This document shows positions 1-12,730 of a DNA stretch of 64,000 nt, piece after piece. Numbering within the stretch: the first letter of the stretch is position 1; every line of letters begins with the position of its first letter. This DNA comes from Neodiprion pinetum (taxonomy: Eukaryota; Arthropoda; Insecta; Hymenoptera; Diprionidae). The stretch is from contig NC_060232.1 in the NCBI RefSeq assembly GCF_021155775.2, positions 30,263,922 through 30,327,921 of the forward strand, in the 5' to 3' direction. The position numbers and the translations under genes were made by a program. The notes under the pieces were generated by a model, which was not told the DNA's origin, made no database searches, and saw only the letters and a list, made by a program, of their open reading frames with translations.

Positions 1-1978
1 TTTTAACATTATTATTATTCAGAATGAATTATCTCATCAACTTGGTTATAACTGATTTTTTTTCGTATTTTCATCCCATCGCGAAGTGTTCAATATTCTC
101 ACCGAAACTCACTTTTCATTGGGAATATCAGTTCAATGATTACATTAAAGATCGTTAACAACGTTCGTCAAAAACCTGATCATGACCAAGTCTTATCGTA
201 TGCTTCGCGACATGTCCAATTGTAAAAATAAATTAAAGTATCTATAAAATTGTAGAATCCATCGCGAGGATAAAGAAGGGAAAACGAAAATTCGAGGAAA
301 AGGGGAGAGAAAAAATTGCGAATAAATCAAAAAACCACAAATTTCTCTTCTAAACATGTTTAACGAAATGAAATGAAACGTTCGATGAACCGAACTATTG
401 TTGTATAGATATAGCGATTTCTAATTTACGATATCAACACGATAGAAAAAAATACTACACACATAAATGAACACATACGTACATACGTATATACATATAA
501 ATAAATAAATACAAAATTTTGCCAACTTCCGTTGCAAGCTCGTAAAAATTGTTTCTACGATCGTTGAATGAACGAGATTTTTCAACGTTTTTAATCATTA
601 CGTATAGGTATACCTATACTAACAATGAATTTTCAATCACCACCGAAAAATACCAACACCGTACGATGCCAACGAATGGAATCGTGACTACGGTTGAAAA
701 AGAATTGGGTAATTTATACACAGCGTGCCCGATTTGTTACACCCGTCGTCGTCGGGTTCGGACGTTCTGAATACCAGAGACTACCGCGTTATGCTATAAA
801 TAAGAAAAAAAAAAAAAAAATAAAACAGAATAGATGAGACGTGGTTTCGCGGGCTCTTTGCCATTCACGAATCGAACCGCGTATTCAAACTTTTACTTCA
901 TTCCTGCATCTTGAAATATTAATTCTTCGATATATACGTACGATTCGTTTAACCACTCAAGTCACAGACGCCACTATAGAAGAGGCACTCTTTTCTTCTT
1001 TTCTTGACATTTTTTTTTTCTTTTTATATCCAATGCAAAATCCTCAATTACCCGTGCCAAAAAAAAACAAAAAATAAAAAGAAACTGAATACATGACTGA
1101 ATGGGTTAAACTACTGCGACAATTATTGTCTCAACGTCGGAACTGCGATTTGTGTCTACCGTGATCTTACAATAACAAGTAAACACATTACTTTTCCGTA
1201 TTTTGTGAATTTTTATCTTTCTTTCTTTCTTTTTTTTTTTTTTGCAAAAACCCGCAGTCTCGTCCATAAGAGAGAAAAATATTCCGTGATCTTGTTGGAA
1301 GTTGCAAAAAAAAAATATTGTAAATCGTCTCCAAGAGGTATTGTATAATAGCGCATAAATTTGATCAATGAAGCAACCGACCATTGATTACCCTAACATT
1401 CCTGAATTGAAATCGTGCCGAGGGAGTGGCAAAATTACAATAATTCCGCAGAAATAAGAACTAAAAATGATTTCGTACCCAGATCTCTCTCTCTCTTTTA
1501 TTTCTCTGTCTCGAAAAGGTCAGCGAGAACCGAGGAAGCATAAAGTATAATAAAAGTGACGGGCTTCGACCGAACAATAATAACAATGAAAATAATAATA
1601 AAACAAAATCAGAGTGATAATTTGAAGCGTGTAATTCGCAGGATTATACTTGGGTGATTCTCGGCTGATTATCAGCCGAACATATTATCATGACACACGG
1701 GATGGTAAAAATAAACAAGTATACGATACATAGTTTTTGAGAAAAATTTCTCTTCCGAATTATAATCATAGCTTATAAATTAAAGCGCGTGTAAAAGTCA
1801 CGTGTTTGATTATTTGCTCTGCTTCAACTCGGAGAAAAAACAAAAAAAAAACGAGAAATCGTCAAAATGAAACAGGAATATCGTCATCGCGTTCAGCTTT
1901 CAACTGCACGAACGCGTGATGCATACGAAACTAATCAATTCTTACGTTTAATATTGAATCTCTCAAAATATGACTCAC
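1..1978. other. Non-coding, AT-rich stretch
   Basis: No frame here combines a credible start, splice sites and protein-like composition. The stretch holds homopurine and homopolymer runs and short tetranucleotide runs. The short open frames on both strands are rich in Phe, Lys and Ser encoded by homopolymers, as expected by chance in AT-rich DNA. Confidence 0.6.
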
Positions 1979-2033
1979 CAGTAATGATGTGAGAGTAAAT
2001 CTGACCTTCCTGCAGATATCCTACTTCTGCGTC
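1979..2033 (-). CDS. Orphan internal coding exon (18 codons + 1 nt)
   Basis: On the minus strand a pyrimidine-rich acceptor (cttttacag) is followed by 55 open bases and a strong donor (gtgagt). Frame 0 reads DAEVGYLQEG then QIYSHIIT and leaves one base. A second phase is also open; the third has a stop. The composition is protein-like (acidic, Tyr, Ile, Gln). I do not recognise the family. It lies 2.7 kb downstream, in minus-strand direction, of the exon with a stop at 4711-4958, so it belongs either to another gene or to an alternative 3' form of the same one. The neighbouring exons were not found. Evidence is splice signals plus open frame only. Confidence 0.45.
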
Positions 2034-4710
2034 CTGTAAAAGAAATGAAAAATCCTGGATTCTCGTATTTTGTGCATTTAGTTTTCCCCCTCGCCTCCGT
2101 ATCTCGATTAAACAAATTCACCTATGCGCACACACACACACACACAAAAAAAATTATCACTTTTAAAAACTTCTGTACGAAAATTCCTACACTGTGTTGT
2201 AAGTTTTATTCGTATACGGAACAGCGAATTCACCGTACATTTACCGTTTATTCAATTTACAACCGCGATAAATTTACTATACAATTTAATAAATTCAAAT
2301 TACTTTTCTTTAGTTTTTTACCTGTAAATTTTACAAGTAAAATCGAATTTTTCAACAAATTCATATACAAATACGCGGTAATTTACGTCGCAGCACCGAA
2401 TTTGTAAATTTAAAACCCGACTTCGTAAATTGACAACTTTTTTTGTACAGTAAACGTGTGGTAAATTCAGAACCATTTTTTTTTTTTTTTTTTTAACGGT
2501 AAACTAAAGCGAAAGAAAAATTCGTTCGAGATCTTAATTATACATTGTGTACGGCGCAACAATGCTACCGACTCGAGGGTTTCAGCAATTGCTTATTTAC
2601 GCACTGGCTTAACGTTGAACCGAGGGCACCGGAAACACGTGCCGTAAGTTCAACAATTATACGTACGTACATTGTACGTACAATTTCCACGCAGGCGAGA
2701 ACTCCTCTCGAGTTCTAAAAAAAGCAGCTTACTTCGCAAAGACGCGATTATTATTCGTTAAACTCACTCTCGCATCGCCGCGATTAATTAACCTGCATTT
2801 TCAATTCTTATGAAATTCTCTTTCACTTTTTATACACTTAAAATCCGCAATCCCGCACTAAATTATAATATATTTTAATTGGCTTGCGCGCAGCCATTCT
2901 TCGACCACGAAGAGATATTTCCATTTTTCGAAACAACTACGAAAGATCGAATCGTTGCGTAAATAATACACGCCGTATAGACAAATTTTTGCAAATTATC
3001 CACAAGTAATCGGAAATGTATAAGAAACACGCTTCTGCATCGAACGCGAAATGTTGTAAGAGATCAAAAAGTATATACACGTATGTAACATATACTTGCG
3101 GTACCCGTGAGTCATAAGAAAAAAATTTCCTCGCGGTTTAATAAAATCACGCGCTTTGCGTCAATATTATACGTACGTATGTGCGTGTAAATTTACATCG
3201 CTGGTTAAAGAGTTAAGCGAACGATCTCACGATTACGTATAACATTTAATAATCACTGTGGCGTAAAAAAACGGGGGCAAAAAAAGAAGGAAAAAAAAGA
3301 AAGAAAAAAGAAACACCACATCCCGTCAATAATACAAAATCACAACGACAAATTTGAGATGAATCTTTGTCAAGTAAAAGAATGAAAAAAACAGATAAAT
3401 TCTTACTGGATATTGTTTTATGTTTTTTTTTTTTTTTTTTGTTTTGATATTGTAACAGACGTATGGGTTAAACAGCGCGATAAGCGCGACGTTCGCACAG
3501 CTGTCCGACTGACTGACTGACTGGTAGAAAAGAAATATGTACGTAAGATTGTTTCTCCAGGGCGCGTCGCGTCGCTTCGTTTCGTCGTCTCCGTTTGTCG
3601 CGTGGTGGGGAAGAAAAGAAACGGGACGAAGTTAAAGTCAGCCACGTTTCGGCAAGACTTTGCACAGCGAAAGAGGCGCAGAGTTTTATTATTAACGCGA
3701 TCGCGCCCAAGAATAAAATTTCCGTATGACGATAACAATGGTAAGCTTTCCATATCTGATAATTATCTTCTTCGTTGGAAAATTCGGTATCGTTATTTTT
3801 ATTTTTACATTTTCTTTCCGAGTGGTATTCGATACGAATTAAATGCAACGATCCTAATTCGAGGAAATATAAAAAATGAACAGGAAAATGGGTGTTATTT
3901 TACTTATTTCTCTTTGTTCCTTGTTGTTTTTGTTGTTTTTTTCGGCGAATAAAAAGTGTTGCGTAATTGAAAAATCAAAATGGCAGTCACTGGTTGAGCA
4001 TAATTTTACATTATTTAGGTTTGAACACGTATTGCGAAATATACTTGAAGAGAGATAAAAAAAAAAAAAAAAACAACGATGATATAAATCTCAACCAGTG
4101 TACTTGTTTGTGGCAGTTATGATGGTGAAATCGAATGAAAAAGTATACGTATTTATTAGACTCGATTCTACTCAGCAAAATTTTTGAATAACGCAAACTA
4201 GACTTTGAAAATATGAACAATTTTAGTTTCGGATTTATAATTGAAACGTTTCAAATGATCAACCTTTGCTCTTTTTGATGAAATTCTAAAATCAGGTTCA
4301 TAATTACGAACGTTCTAATTCTAAAATCTTATTTTAAATCGTTTATATTTAAGTTCGTTTTGCTCCGATAACATGCTCGTTGTCTGTTCTCTCTTTTTTT
4401 TTTTCTTTTTTTTTTTTACGTCCGAACTTCCGATTCTACAGTTCTTCTGCAAACGATAAACTCGTCAACCTATCAAATTACAAATTCGCGGCATACTTTT
4501 TTTATTTACACATAATTAAATATGTATGTTCTTAAAACAACGCGAGTACATACGGTCGCTCGGAGGTACGTTAGAGAGAAATAAAGAGAGAGAAACAGAG
4601 AGATGAGTAAATTGAAAAAAATAAATAAATAAATAAATAAAATGAAAAATAAAAAATAAGAAAACAAATCGAGGGTGAGAAAGAGGGGAGTCCATGGCCT
4701 CTGAGGTATT
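2034..4710. other. Non-coding, with poly-A/T runs
   Basis: Contains a short (CA)n near 2131, long poly-T and poly-A runs near 2477, 3425 and 4058, and an (ataa)n stretch near 4622-4640. Several overlapping frames between 3418 and 3952 occur on both strands without splice sites or protein-like character. A TTTATT at 4501-4506 reads AATAAA on the minus strand and could be the polyadenylation signal of the exon at 4711-4958. Confidence 0.5.
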
Positions 4711-4958
4711 TTAATCACGGGTCGGAGGGAAAGGAAGTCCGGAATGGGGCGGAGGATCGATAGGTGGAACAGAGGCTGAAGAAGGTGTTGCTCTGCGTAA
4801 ACTTCCAGAAGTCGATGACGCTGCCGGTGGCGGTAAGGAATTTAATTGATGGGAATTCGAGGGTTGAATTAAAATTCGCCAAACTTTGGTCCGTCGGCCG
4901 TCAAGAATTTCGAGGTTATTTCTACCTATCGATGGTATCGCTTGCCTAACGGATTTGC
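4711..4958 (-). CDS. Terminal coding exon, Pro/Ser-rich C-terminus
   Basis: A strong minus-strand acceptor (tttatttgtaacag) precedes 246 open bases ending in TAA at 4711-4713. The exon takes one base from the previous exon and encodes about 81 residues. The first part is mixed and basic (KSVRQAIPSIG, DGRRTKVWRI). The second part is a disordered Pro/Ser/Thr tail (SLPPPAASSTSG, PPIDPPPHSG). This composition is far from the Phe/Lys/Ile noise around it. An AATAAA on the minus strand lies about 205 bases after the stop. The family is not recognised. The exon at 13210-13268 leaves two bases, so at least one unseen exon lies between if they share a gene. Confidence 0.5.
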
Positions 4959-6790
4959 CTGTTACAAATAAATCTGATGAAAGTTTATCACTTAGCGTAT
5001 GCGGGTATCGGGCGTTATTATTACGATCAGTCAAAAATCACGGAAACATTTACATACGTTTCGACATTGACGTCGTACACCTGATGCCTATCTATCTCTA
5101 TCTTTTCAAAGACACTGAGCAATGTTATACATTGTTATGCAGGCTATACCCACGCAGCAAGTTTCCGGATTGATTACTTTAGAGTGTGTGCCAATCAAAT
5201 TTCTCATTCTCTGTCTTTTAACCTCCTTTTGATTTCTCTTTTATCCGTTAAAGAAGCGAAAATGTATATTATCAATTAACAATTGCATGATTCGGAAAAT
5301 TTAATTATTGTTATATTACATAAATTTAATAAATCTCTGAGGAATACAATCTATTACTTGGGGAATATGGATATTTATTGCTATGCCTTCAAAGAAATTT
5401 AAGAATAGAATAAAGTCGATTGTTCTCTAGCATATCGAGGAAATGATCTAGGCTTTGTGTTCGTTCCATTAGCCACGGTGTATTCTTACGCATTAAGGGC
5501 GCAATCCCTGAAGCTTTGATAAATAAGTAAATAAATAAATAAATAAATAAATATAATAACAGATTTACTTTTATACGAGAATTAATTATCGTTAATTATA
5601 TACAAAGCTTGGCACAATTAATTATCCTTGACATTTTCCTCGGTACCGTAGCTGTGAGAAAAAGGCTCGTTATTTCAGAAATTTTCCGAACTTGTGGAAA
5701 GAAACATTTTCCATGTCGATAGTTGCTCACGATTTCCATGAAGAATTACCGCGATGAATGATTAGATTAAAACGTTGAAAATTCGGTTACGAGAAATTCG
5801 ACCATCGTTAGAAATAAATTAGAAAAATTGTCGACGTGTCGAGTATTCTTAAGATTATACATATTTGAGAAAAAATTCTGGTCAATGCTTTACGCGTGTA
5901 ATGATAATGATAATGACAATAATAATATGACGAATTCACTCGGGACCAAAGTAAACTTATGGATAGACAAATAAGGAAAGAAATCACCGCGACTACTCGC
6001 CTATTTTCTTCAAATTAAAATAGCAATCTTAAAGGCGACGTGTGTAATCGCATTTCAGAATTAAGTAATCGGTACTTGCTAATTTTCGCGTGCACCGCAT
6101 ATGAATCATATATTTAGGATAATTTTGATGGTGTAAATATTCGCGAAGCGCATGAAATTTGAAGCCAAACGGTTCGTCGTGAGTCTTTCTAGCAAGTCAC
6201 GTGACAATTCGTGCGTAGAGTTGTAAAATATCGCCGGTATAATTTGAGGAGGCAACAAGTGAAGCAATGTCAATATTAGCTACCTACGACATGCAAACGC
6301 TAAGACTCGCCAAATCTTTTCGAGTAACAAGAAATTCTGTACGATAAAGAAAATAAATATATAAAACGAATATCTATCGTCATGCAATTAAATGCAACAA
6401 TTTACGCCGTTTGGAGAACAAATTTACCGAGAGTAAATTTACTTTTCAAGTTTGTAAAACTAGGCGATGAGAAAGAAGGTCGAAAAAAGACCGATTACCG
6501 ATTGAAAACACAAATTTTAGTTTACTATCGGTACTAAATTATCGGAAATATGTTTCGCCTACTTTCACAATATTTATTATTTATCTTTAATTGATTTGTC
6601 AAGTTACACAAGTCTACGAATAATATCAATAGCGTATCAAATGCTTTTCTTCTTAATTTTCATATTTACTGAACCACATCTCTGGTTTACAATAACTGTA
6701 GAGCTGTAAACGGAAATTTTTCCAAATTTTCCTTAAAACTGTAAAGATATCCAGAGAAAAAGTTGTAAAAGGTGATAAATATAAACATCA
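4959..6790. other. Non-coding, intronic or intergenic
   Basis: No gene seen. An (aata)n run lies at about 5522-5552. An 18-base minus-strand block near 5500, flanked by an acceptor-like 'agcttcag' and a donor-like 'gtaaga', would keep frame with the exon at 4711-4958, but it is too short to claim. Confidence 0.5.
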
Positions 6791-7473
6791 CAGTGTCCCA
6801 TATTTAGGGTATCGACGAATTTTTTAATGCATATCCTTCAGATCTTTATCAAATAATTCAATAACAATTGCCCAATTTTTTCAGATTTTCATCTCAACTC
6901 TGACCCTTGCCGACAAGAGGGTGGATTTTCTCATTTTAAATACACGAGTTTCGAACACACTTTCAGTATGTATTTTATTGTAAGAGTAACAATGTTCAAA
7001 AAAAAAAAATCCGTCACTGCCAAGTTTTAGTGAACATCAGTGATACCATCTGAGAAAAAATTCACATCATCGTACCAGGCAATCCAGACGAATTGCACTT
7101 CCTCTAGGGGGAGGAAAAAAAAAAAAAAAAAAAAAAAAAAAATGAGACTGAGGGTGTGCAATTCGTCTAGATTGCCTGGTACGATGATGTGAATTTTTTC
7201 TCAGACATTATCACTAATGCCCACTAAAGCCTCGCAGTTGGCGGATTTTTTTTTAACACTATTACTCTTACAATAAAATATCTACTGAGAATGTGTCCGA
7301 AACACGTGTATTTTAAATGTGGAAATCCACCCTCTTGATGGCACGTGTTAGAGTCGAGGTAAGAATCTGAAAAAATGAGGCAATTATTTTCTGAATTAAT
7401 TGAATTTGATTTTGCGGGGGGGGGGGGGGGGGGGGTTAAAAAAATTCGTCGGCACTCTAAATAAGGGACACCC
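6791..7473. mobile_element. Fold-back (long inverted repeat) element
   Basis: The two halves are reverse complements. The left end (gtgtcccatatttagggt) pairs with the right end (ctaaataagggacaccc), and matching blocks follow all the way in. The inner arms, about 7049-7098 and 7156-7204, run 49 bases with about one mismatch. The outer arms are clearly more diverged. The loop is a run of about 28 A. The right arm carries a run of 20 G at 7416-7435 with no counterpart on the left. There is no coding capacity. This fits a non-autonomous fold-back or MITE-type element. A single-arm relative lies at about 57235-57560. I could not define a target-site duplication. Confidence 0.75.
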
Positions 7474-8175
7474 TAATACATATATACGCATAGGATGAAA
7501 CAAACTTGGGCATAGCAACTCGGCAAGCCGGCTTTCAACGTACCTCAAAAGTTTCTCAATCTCAAAAACGAAGTTGCCCGCAACGACGCGACGACGAGGA
7601 AAGAGGCTATATATGACCCAATCACTGTTTAATAAATCTCAAGTCACGAAACGATTATCTTCTTTTTTTCTTTTTTTTTTTTTACGGTTCATTAGTCTCG
7701 ATTCTCAAAATTGTCATAAATAATTACGTACACGTACACAGATTCATTGTCAGTTGAATTACATACTTCACTCCCGGTCACTTTTCAAAAATACCGCCTC
7801 TGCAGTCACGATTGTACAACGAAGAGGGGGGGGAAAAAAAAAAAAACCCAAGTTCCAACTATAAAAGCCGGTGTGTGTCACATATGAGAAACGCGTTATA
7901 CATTTATAAGCGTTGACCTAAGCCGAACATCAGGCAGATTTTGTACAACATTGATTATTTCTAATCGCGTGTGCGAAAGGAAACAAAGAAAAAAAAAATA
8001 AAAAAAATAAAATAGTCAATAAAAAAAACACCAACGGGTAATATTTGTGATTTTACCTAGTTTGCGAGATTCGGACGTGAGAAAAAAAGAGGCGTTTCAA
8101 AAAAATGAGGCGAGAAAAATCAACGACGAATAAAAGGACCCTCCGCCGCTCCGAGGAAGCCAAAATCGCCGGCGA
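7474..8175. other. Non-coding
   Basis: AT-rich DNA with poly-A/T and G-rich tracts near 7670, 7826 and 7990. No gene seen. Confidence 0.5.
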
Positions 8176-8274
8176 TTAGTCATTAGGGGTATCGTCCTTC
8201 TCGTCCTCGTCCTCGTCCTCGTCCTCCTCGTCGTACGCCCGCCGCAAACGTTTCAACGTGACTACCACGCGCAT
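8176..8274 (-). CDS. Candidate 32-aa small ORF with Asp/Glu repeat
   Basis: A minus-strand ORF starts at an ATG (8274) and ends at TAA (8176-8178). An in-frame TGA lies a few codons upstream. The product has a basic N-terminus (MRVVVTLKRLRRAY) followed by alternating Asp and Glu (DEEDEDEDEDEK) and a short tail. The acidic part is encoded by a GACGAG hexanucleotide microsatellite on the minus strand, so the frame may be a by-product of the repeat. It could be a small protein, a piece of an exon, or nothing. No splice sites or neighbours support it. Confidence 0.2.
   Translation of the reverse strand: MRVVVTLKRLRRAYDEEDEDEDEDEKDDTPND
8197..8235. repeat. Hexanucleotide repeat (CCTCGT)n
   Basis: About six imperfect copies of a CCTCGT unit on the plus strand. 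On the minus strand the unit reads Asp-Glu in the frame of the small ORF described here. Confidence 0.85.
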
Positions 8275-9802
8275 ATATATCGATCAGCTGATGGCCGGGT
8301 GAATACTGAGCTTCTCTCGTCGAGTTCACCCCTATCACTGCGCCGCGGCGCCTGCGCCATCAGGGTACGAAAAGCCTCCCTCCTAACATCCCCATTTTGA
8401 CCCCCCACCTTCTTTACTAGCGTACAACAAATTCAGGATTACAGAAGCGTCGCGATCTTCGGCTTCCTGCATATTATAATCATTAAGATTTTTAGGATTA
8501 TACAAGTACGGAACATGGCTAATTGTAAAACGAACGAGGCGAGACGAAACAAAGTTCAATCGTGGGGTGAATGAAAATTTATTAACTATACATAGCTGTA
8601 TAAAATTAAAAAAAATTTCAACAAGCCGCGTGACAATTTTATAGAAAAAAGCCGGATTCCAAATAAATTTCACATGAAATCGCATTGCCTTTATTATTGT
8701 TGTTAATTTGAAGAAACGAAATTTTCATAATTCGTTACTATTTTCCCATTCTTCTCGTTACTTTAAAATACACGTCGTAGTTTGTGAAATTTCCCCCGCC
8801 GTTAAAAAGACACCACAGTTTCAATCAAATTCGACTCGATTACTTTTCGTAAATTAAGAATTTTCGATTGTCGATTATTTGAAAGAAATAATACTTCAAT
8901 TGCAATCATTTCTTTATCATCACAGTGAATCGAATCGTTACTTTCATCCACGAAAGTGGAAAAAACGCTCTTTCAAATTTTTATATACATTTTCGTATCA
9001 ATTGAACTAAAGGTGTATAATAGATTACGTTACAGACTTGGATAATTCTGGAGAACGAACAATATTTTCTCACGCAATTCTTTCCTTCTGTCTTTCAATT
9101 TTGAATCCCCGCAATGGAGCGTATCGTCATTAATACGGATTAACATCCAACATACCAACATCTAATTAGATTCGAGCCATTAATTTGTTTCAAGTAATCA
9201 CCAGATATACGTATATATACTTAGGTATAGTGTACACACACACTTTTATAGTTGTATACGGTTACCTTTCGCGAAGCAATATTTACTTCACTCAAATATA
9301 TAATTACGCCGAAACTATTAGCAGAATATCATTCACCGTCGAATATAAATTATGCGCAAATATACACATACAATATAGAATGGCAGCATATTTCACGACA
9401 TTTATACAAGAGCAAACGTCTTCATTCAATAAGACTTGTACTAGAATTTCAAATAATTAAACAATTTTCGATTCGTGCGAATGAAAATACGTTTATAAAA
9501 AAAAAAAACAGACAGAAGATCTACTTGTCACGTAATGCAGCGATGCGTGAAATTTCGCGAAAGAGGAAGATATAAAAAGAAAATGAAAGGTATTACGCAG
9601 AGTCTGGCGACGGCTCAGAAATGTTCAATTAGACTAAAATCGATCAATTCGACTTTGTTCGTTTCATTCCAATCAGCGATTGACTTTGCATTAAGATTCT
9701 CATTTTTCTCTCATTCCCGCGCCTTTTCCAGCTCGCTTACCGCACAAGGCGATATGATAAGTGTACAAAGAAGAAAGGAGGTAGATTAGGCAGGTACATA
9801 TA

Positions 9803-9844
9803 CGGATGGATGGATGGATGGATAGATAGATAGATAGATAGATA
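9803..9844. repeat. Compound tetranucleotide repeat (GGAT)n(AGAT)n
   Basis: Four to five GGAT units run directly into about five AGAT units. Confidence 0.9.
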
Positions 9845-12041
9845 TAACATTTTACAAGTTCACATCTGGATTGTTCCACCGAGACGAAAATTCGCGTCAT
9901 ATTCTACGTGTAACATTATTCATCCCTCCGCTGTGTGACATAATTATTTGCCTCCTCGAACAATTTAATTTTCCGCAAGTCTTGCCACACTACTTATAAC
10001 TGCGTTGAAATGAAACTCGGATAAGAAAACTGCAGCTGTACGACTAAGATAGGTACAAATAAAATGAGAAGAGGTAGAAGAATAAAAAAAATGTCAATAT
10101 AAAAACAACAAACACTGCGTCGAAAGAATACTTACGCACCTATAAAATATTACTCAGTCACGTACTGTATCTTTCACACGGAGTTAAAAATGGATCACCC
10201 GATTGCCCAGATGATGACCGAGTACAACCGCATATTTTTACGCGGGAGCGAAACGTAAAGACGCTTTGAGAAAAAACCATACTGGAAAAAAATTATCAAC
10301 AGAGTTTCGTCACAGCCGGTGGCACAATTTTGAGGGAATACAGAAAAACAGCCGAGAAATGAATTGTTGAACGTGTAAGCTGCTACACCACCACCACCAC
10401 CACCACCTTCAACTAACGGAGTAATTTTATCGTAATCATTTTCATCCACCCCAACAGAAAATATAATCTACTCGCATAATTTACCCGCTTGTTCTCCTAC
10501 GCCACTAATTCTTCACCGCTTCTTGCAGACTTCTGTCATTCAGCTGTACTTGTTCTCGCAAACTTAGTCACCCACCATCATCTCTCAATTTTCTATACAA
10601 AATCTCGATTGTTAGTCTTTTCTATTACGTGTATCGCACCCCAATTTTCACGTGGGTTTATAGCCGAGAAATTGCTTTCGTTATTCTACGAGAAAGGAAT
10701 ATGAACATAACGTGGTAAAACTTGATACGCACGAAATGGAGATTGGCAGAAAATAGATAGGAAAAAAAAAAATAGTAAAATAAATACTAAACACATCGCT
10801 GAAGCGGAAAATTTTAGTGTTAATTTAGTCATAGGAGGAATTTCAGCTGTCGGAACAAAAATTATCACTGCAACAGCAAAGATTTTACAAGCATATAACC
10901 AATTCAAATTTCAACGTAGCAAATCCGTTTAAAACTAATTAAACACGCAAGAATCTAGCTTTCGCGACAAATTTCTTGCAGTGACTGTATAAAAACTAAA
11001 ATTTGCTGATCCAGAAAATGATGTTTCCCATTCGCCTTCGAAAAACAACGTTGTTATACTAAATTCGAAAAACTATAACTTTTGTTATCGGATATATGTA
11101 TTCAATCTCTTCGAAAAATTGCTCGATAATGTTTTGTTTTTTTTTTTTTTTGTAAAAAAATTTCATCAATTGTATTTTTTTCATAATCAGTGTTGTTCGC
11201 ATTTTGAATTTTTTTTTTTTTTCTCCGTGCCAAGGAAAAACTTTTTTCAATTCATTTCGATTTGACTTTCGCGTAAAACTTTCCCGTTGTTCGCTAACAA
11301 TCGGACAGATACTCGGATAATTTTTGTAATTCGTACATAACGCCCGATATCAAACGTTACAGAAGTCGGTAAAATAACAGGGAATTAGATGAGGCAGCGA
11401 ACCGAAATGACAAAGGTGTCGCTAATGACGGCAATCATTCACGCCCGCGTGATAATAAACACGACGTCTATAAAATATAACGTAACGATAGCTAAGTACG
11501 TTAAACTTGGATGTAAAATCGAGACACTCTGCAAGCCTCGTGAATTACCTACCGTATGATTTCACGCCACGTGGACGTTAAGATTCGCGTTTATGCTTCG
11601 CTCAACCCGAAGGCATTCGCCTTGACACTGCGAAGGAGCACAAACCGAGACGTGGCAAGGTGGTTTATTAACTTGTGAATATAGAAAGTGTTCTTCCTCT
11701 TCGAGACACAAATTTGTAAGAATGTCTGTAAGTGTAAGTGTTTATTGGTTTATTAACTTGTTCGTTTACCTTGGTTGTGAAAAACTTGAACAAATTTTGA
11801 AAAGAACAGGCAAAGCGTGGAACGAAAAAAATTCAACTCAATTGTAAAGAAAATAAATAAATTTTCAGGTAAGAGAAACACACTTCTTGAAATTGAACTT
11901 CAACCTATAGCATAATTACGAAAAAGTATCTAAACGCAATTTCAACCGTGAAATCCGATGGTCAAAACTTTTATAAATCGTGACGACAGCAGAAGTTCTA
12001 CGTAAATTATACATAAGACATAGTATATCCATTTTATACAT

Positions 12042-12060
12042 ATATATATATATATATATA
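12042..12060. repeat. (TA)n microsatellite
   Basis: A short TA dinucleotide run. Confidence 0.85.
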
Positions 12061-12113
12061 CCGGCACATATTAACTATAGGTACGGGCAACGTGTTGGAA
12101 ATTCAAATCGTCG

Positions 12114-12149
12114 TAATATGTAATATGTAATATGTAATATGTAATATGT
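12114..12149. repeat. 7-bp tandem repeat (TAATATG)n
   Basis: Five near-perfect copies of TAATATG in direct tandem. Confidence 0.9.
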
Positions 12150-12424
12150 ACGTATGAATGTATAATAGGTACTGTGGACGGTGTATCAAAGCATTAATTT
12201 CCGCGCAAGGAATTTTGTTTTGAAATCGCCCGCTTCGGCGGTTATTCCTAACTTTCTCCCATTCGTCATTTCAAATGAGTATAAAGGTTAAGTAACAGGT
12301 TAAATAACATTAACCAAGGCACCTGTGCGTTCGAATTAATATACCTAGAATGACCGAGGATAAAAATTGGTCCGTTAAAATTGTACGCATAACAAAATGC
12401 AGTAAAAAATTCCATCTAATTTCT

Positions 12425-12730
12425 AGATTTTCCAGGACCTGGGACCTAGGACTTTTTCCCTGACATTATCCCAGTTCTAGTAACTGACTAAAACCTAAAT
12501 CGTTCAGCTTATTAACTCTATATTTGGTTAAAATTTAATTCGAATTGAAGAAAAATATAAATGTACAAAATGGTCAACTTAAGCAAATTTGTTTAGTAAA
12601 CTTGTTACCTCAAAAAATGATTTCCAATTTTCATAACAGAAACCTGATATTTTCTGTTTTTTTCCATGACCAAATTAAATTCCCTAACATTTCCAGGCTC
12701 TCGAGATTTTCCAGATCTGTGAACACCGTG
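12425..12730 (+). mobile_element. Degenerate relative of the 1.03-kb TIR element
   Basis: The ends carry the element's hallmark words in the same orientation: 'tttttccctgacatta' and 'actgactaaaa' on the left, 'ttccctaacatttccaggc' and 'gattttccagat' on the right. The GGTGGCCAC termini are no longer recognisable and the interior is short, so this looks like an old, internally deleted copy of the element at 28056-29089. Confidence 0.5.

Noticed and set aside
10195..10449. Poly-Gly frame on the minus strand
   Set aside because: It has no ATG in frame and no acceptor; the Gly run comes from a (CAC)n repeat on the plus strand.
11544..11634. Minus-strand exon with good splice sites
   Set aside because: Every frame contains a stop. 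At best it is an untranslated exon, and nothing links it to a gene.
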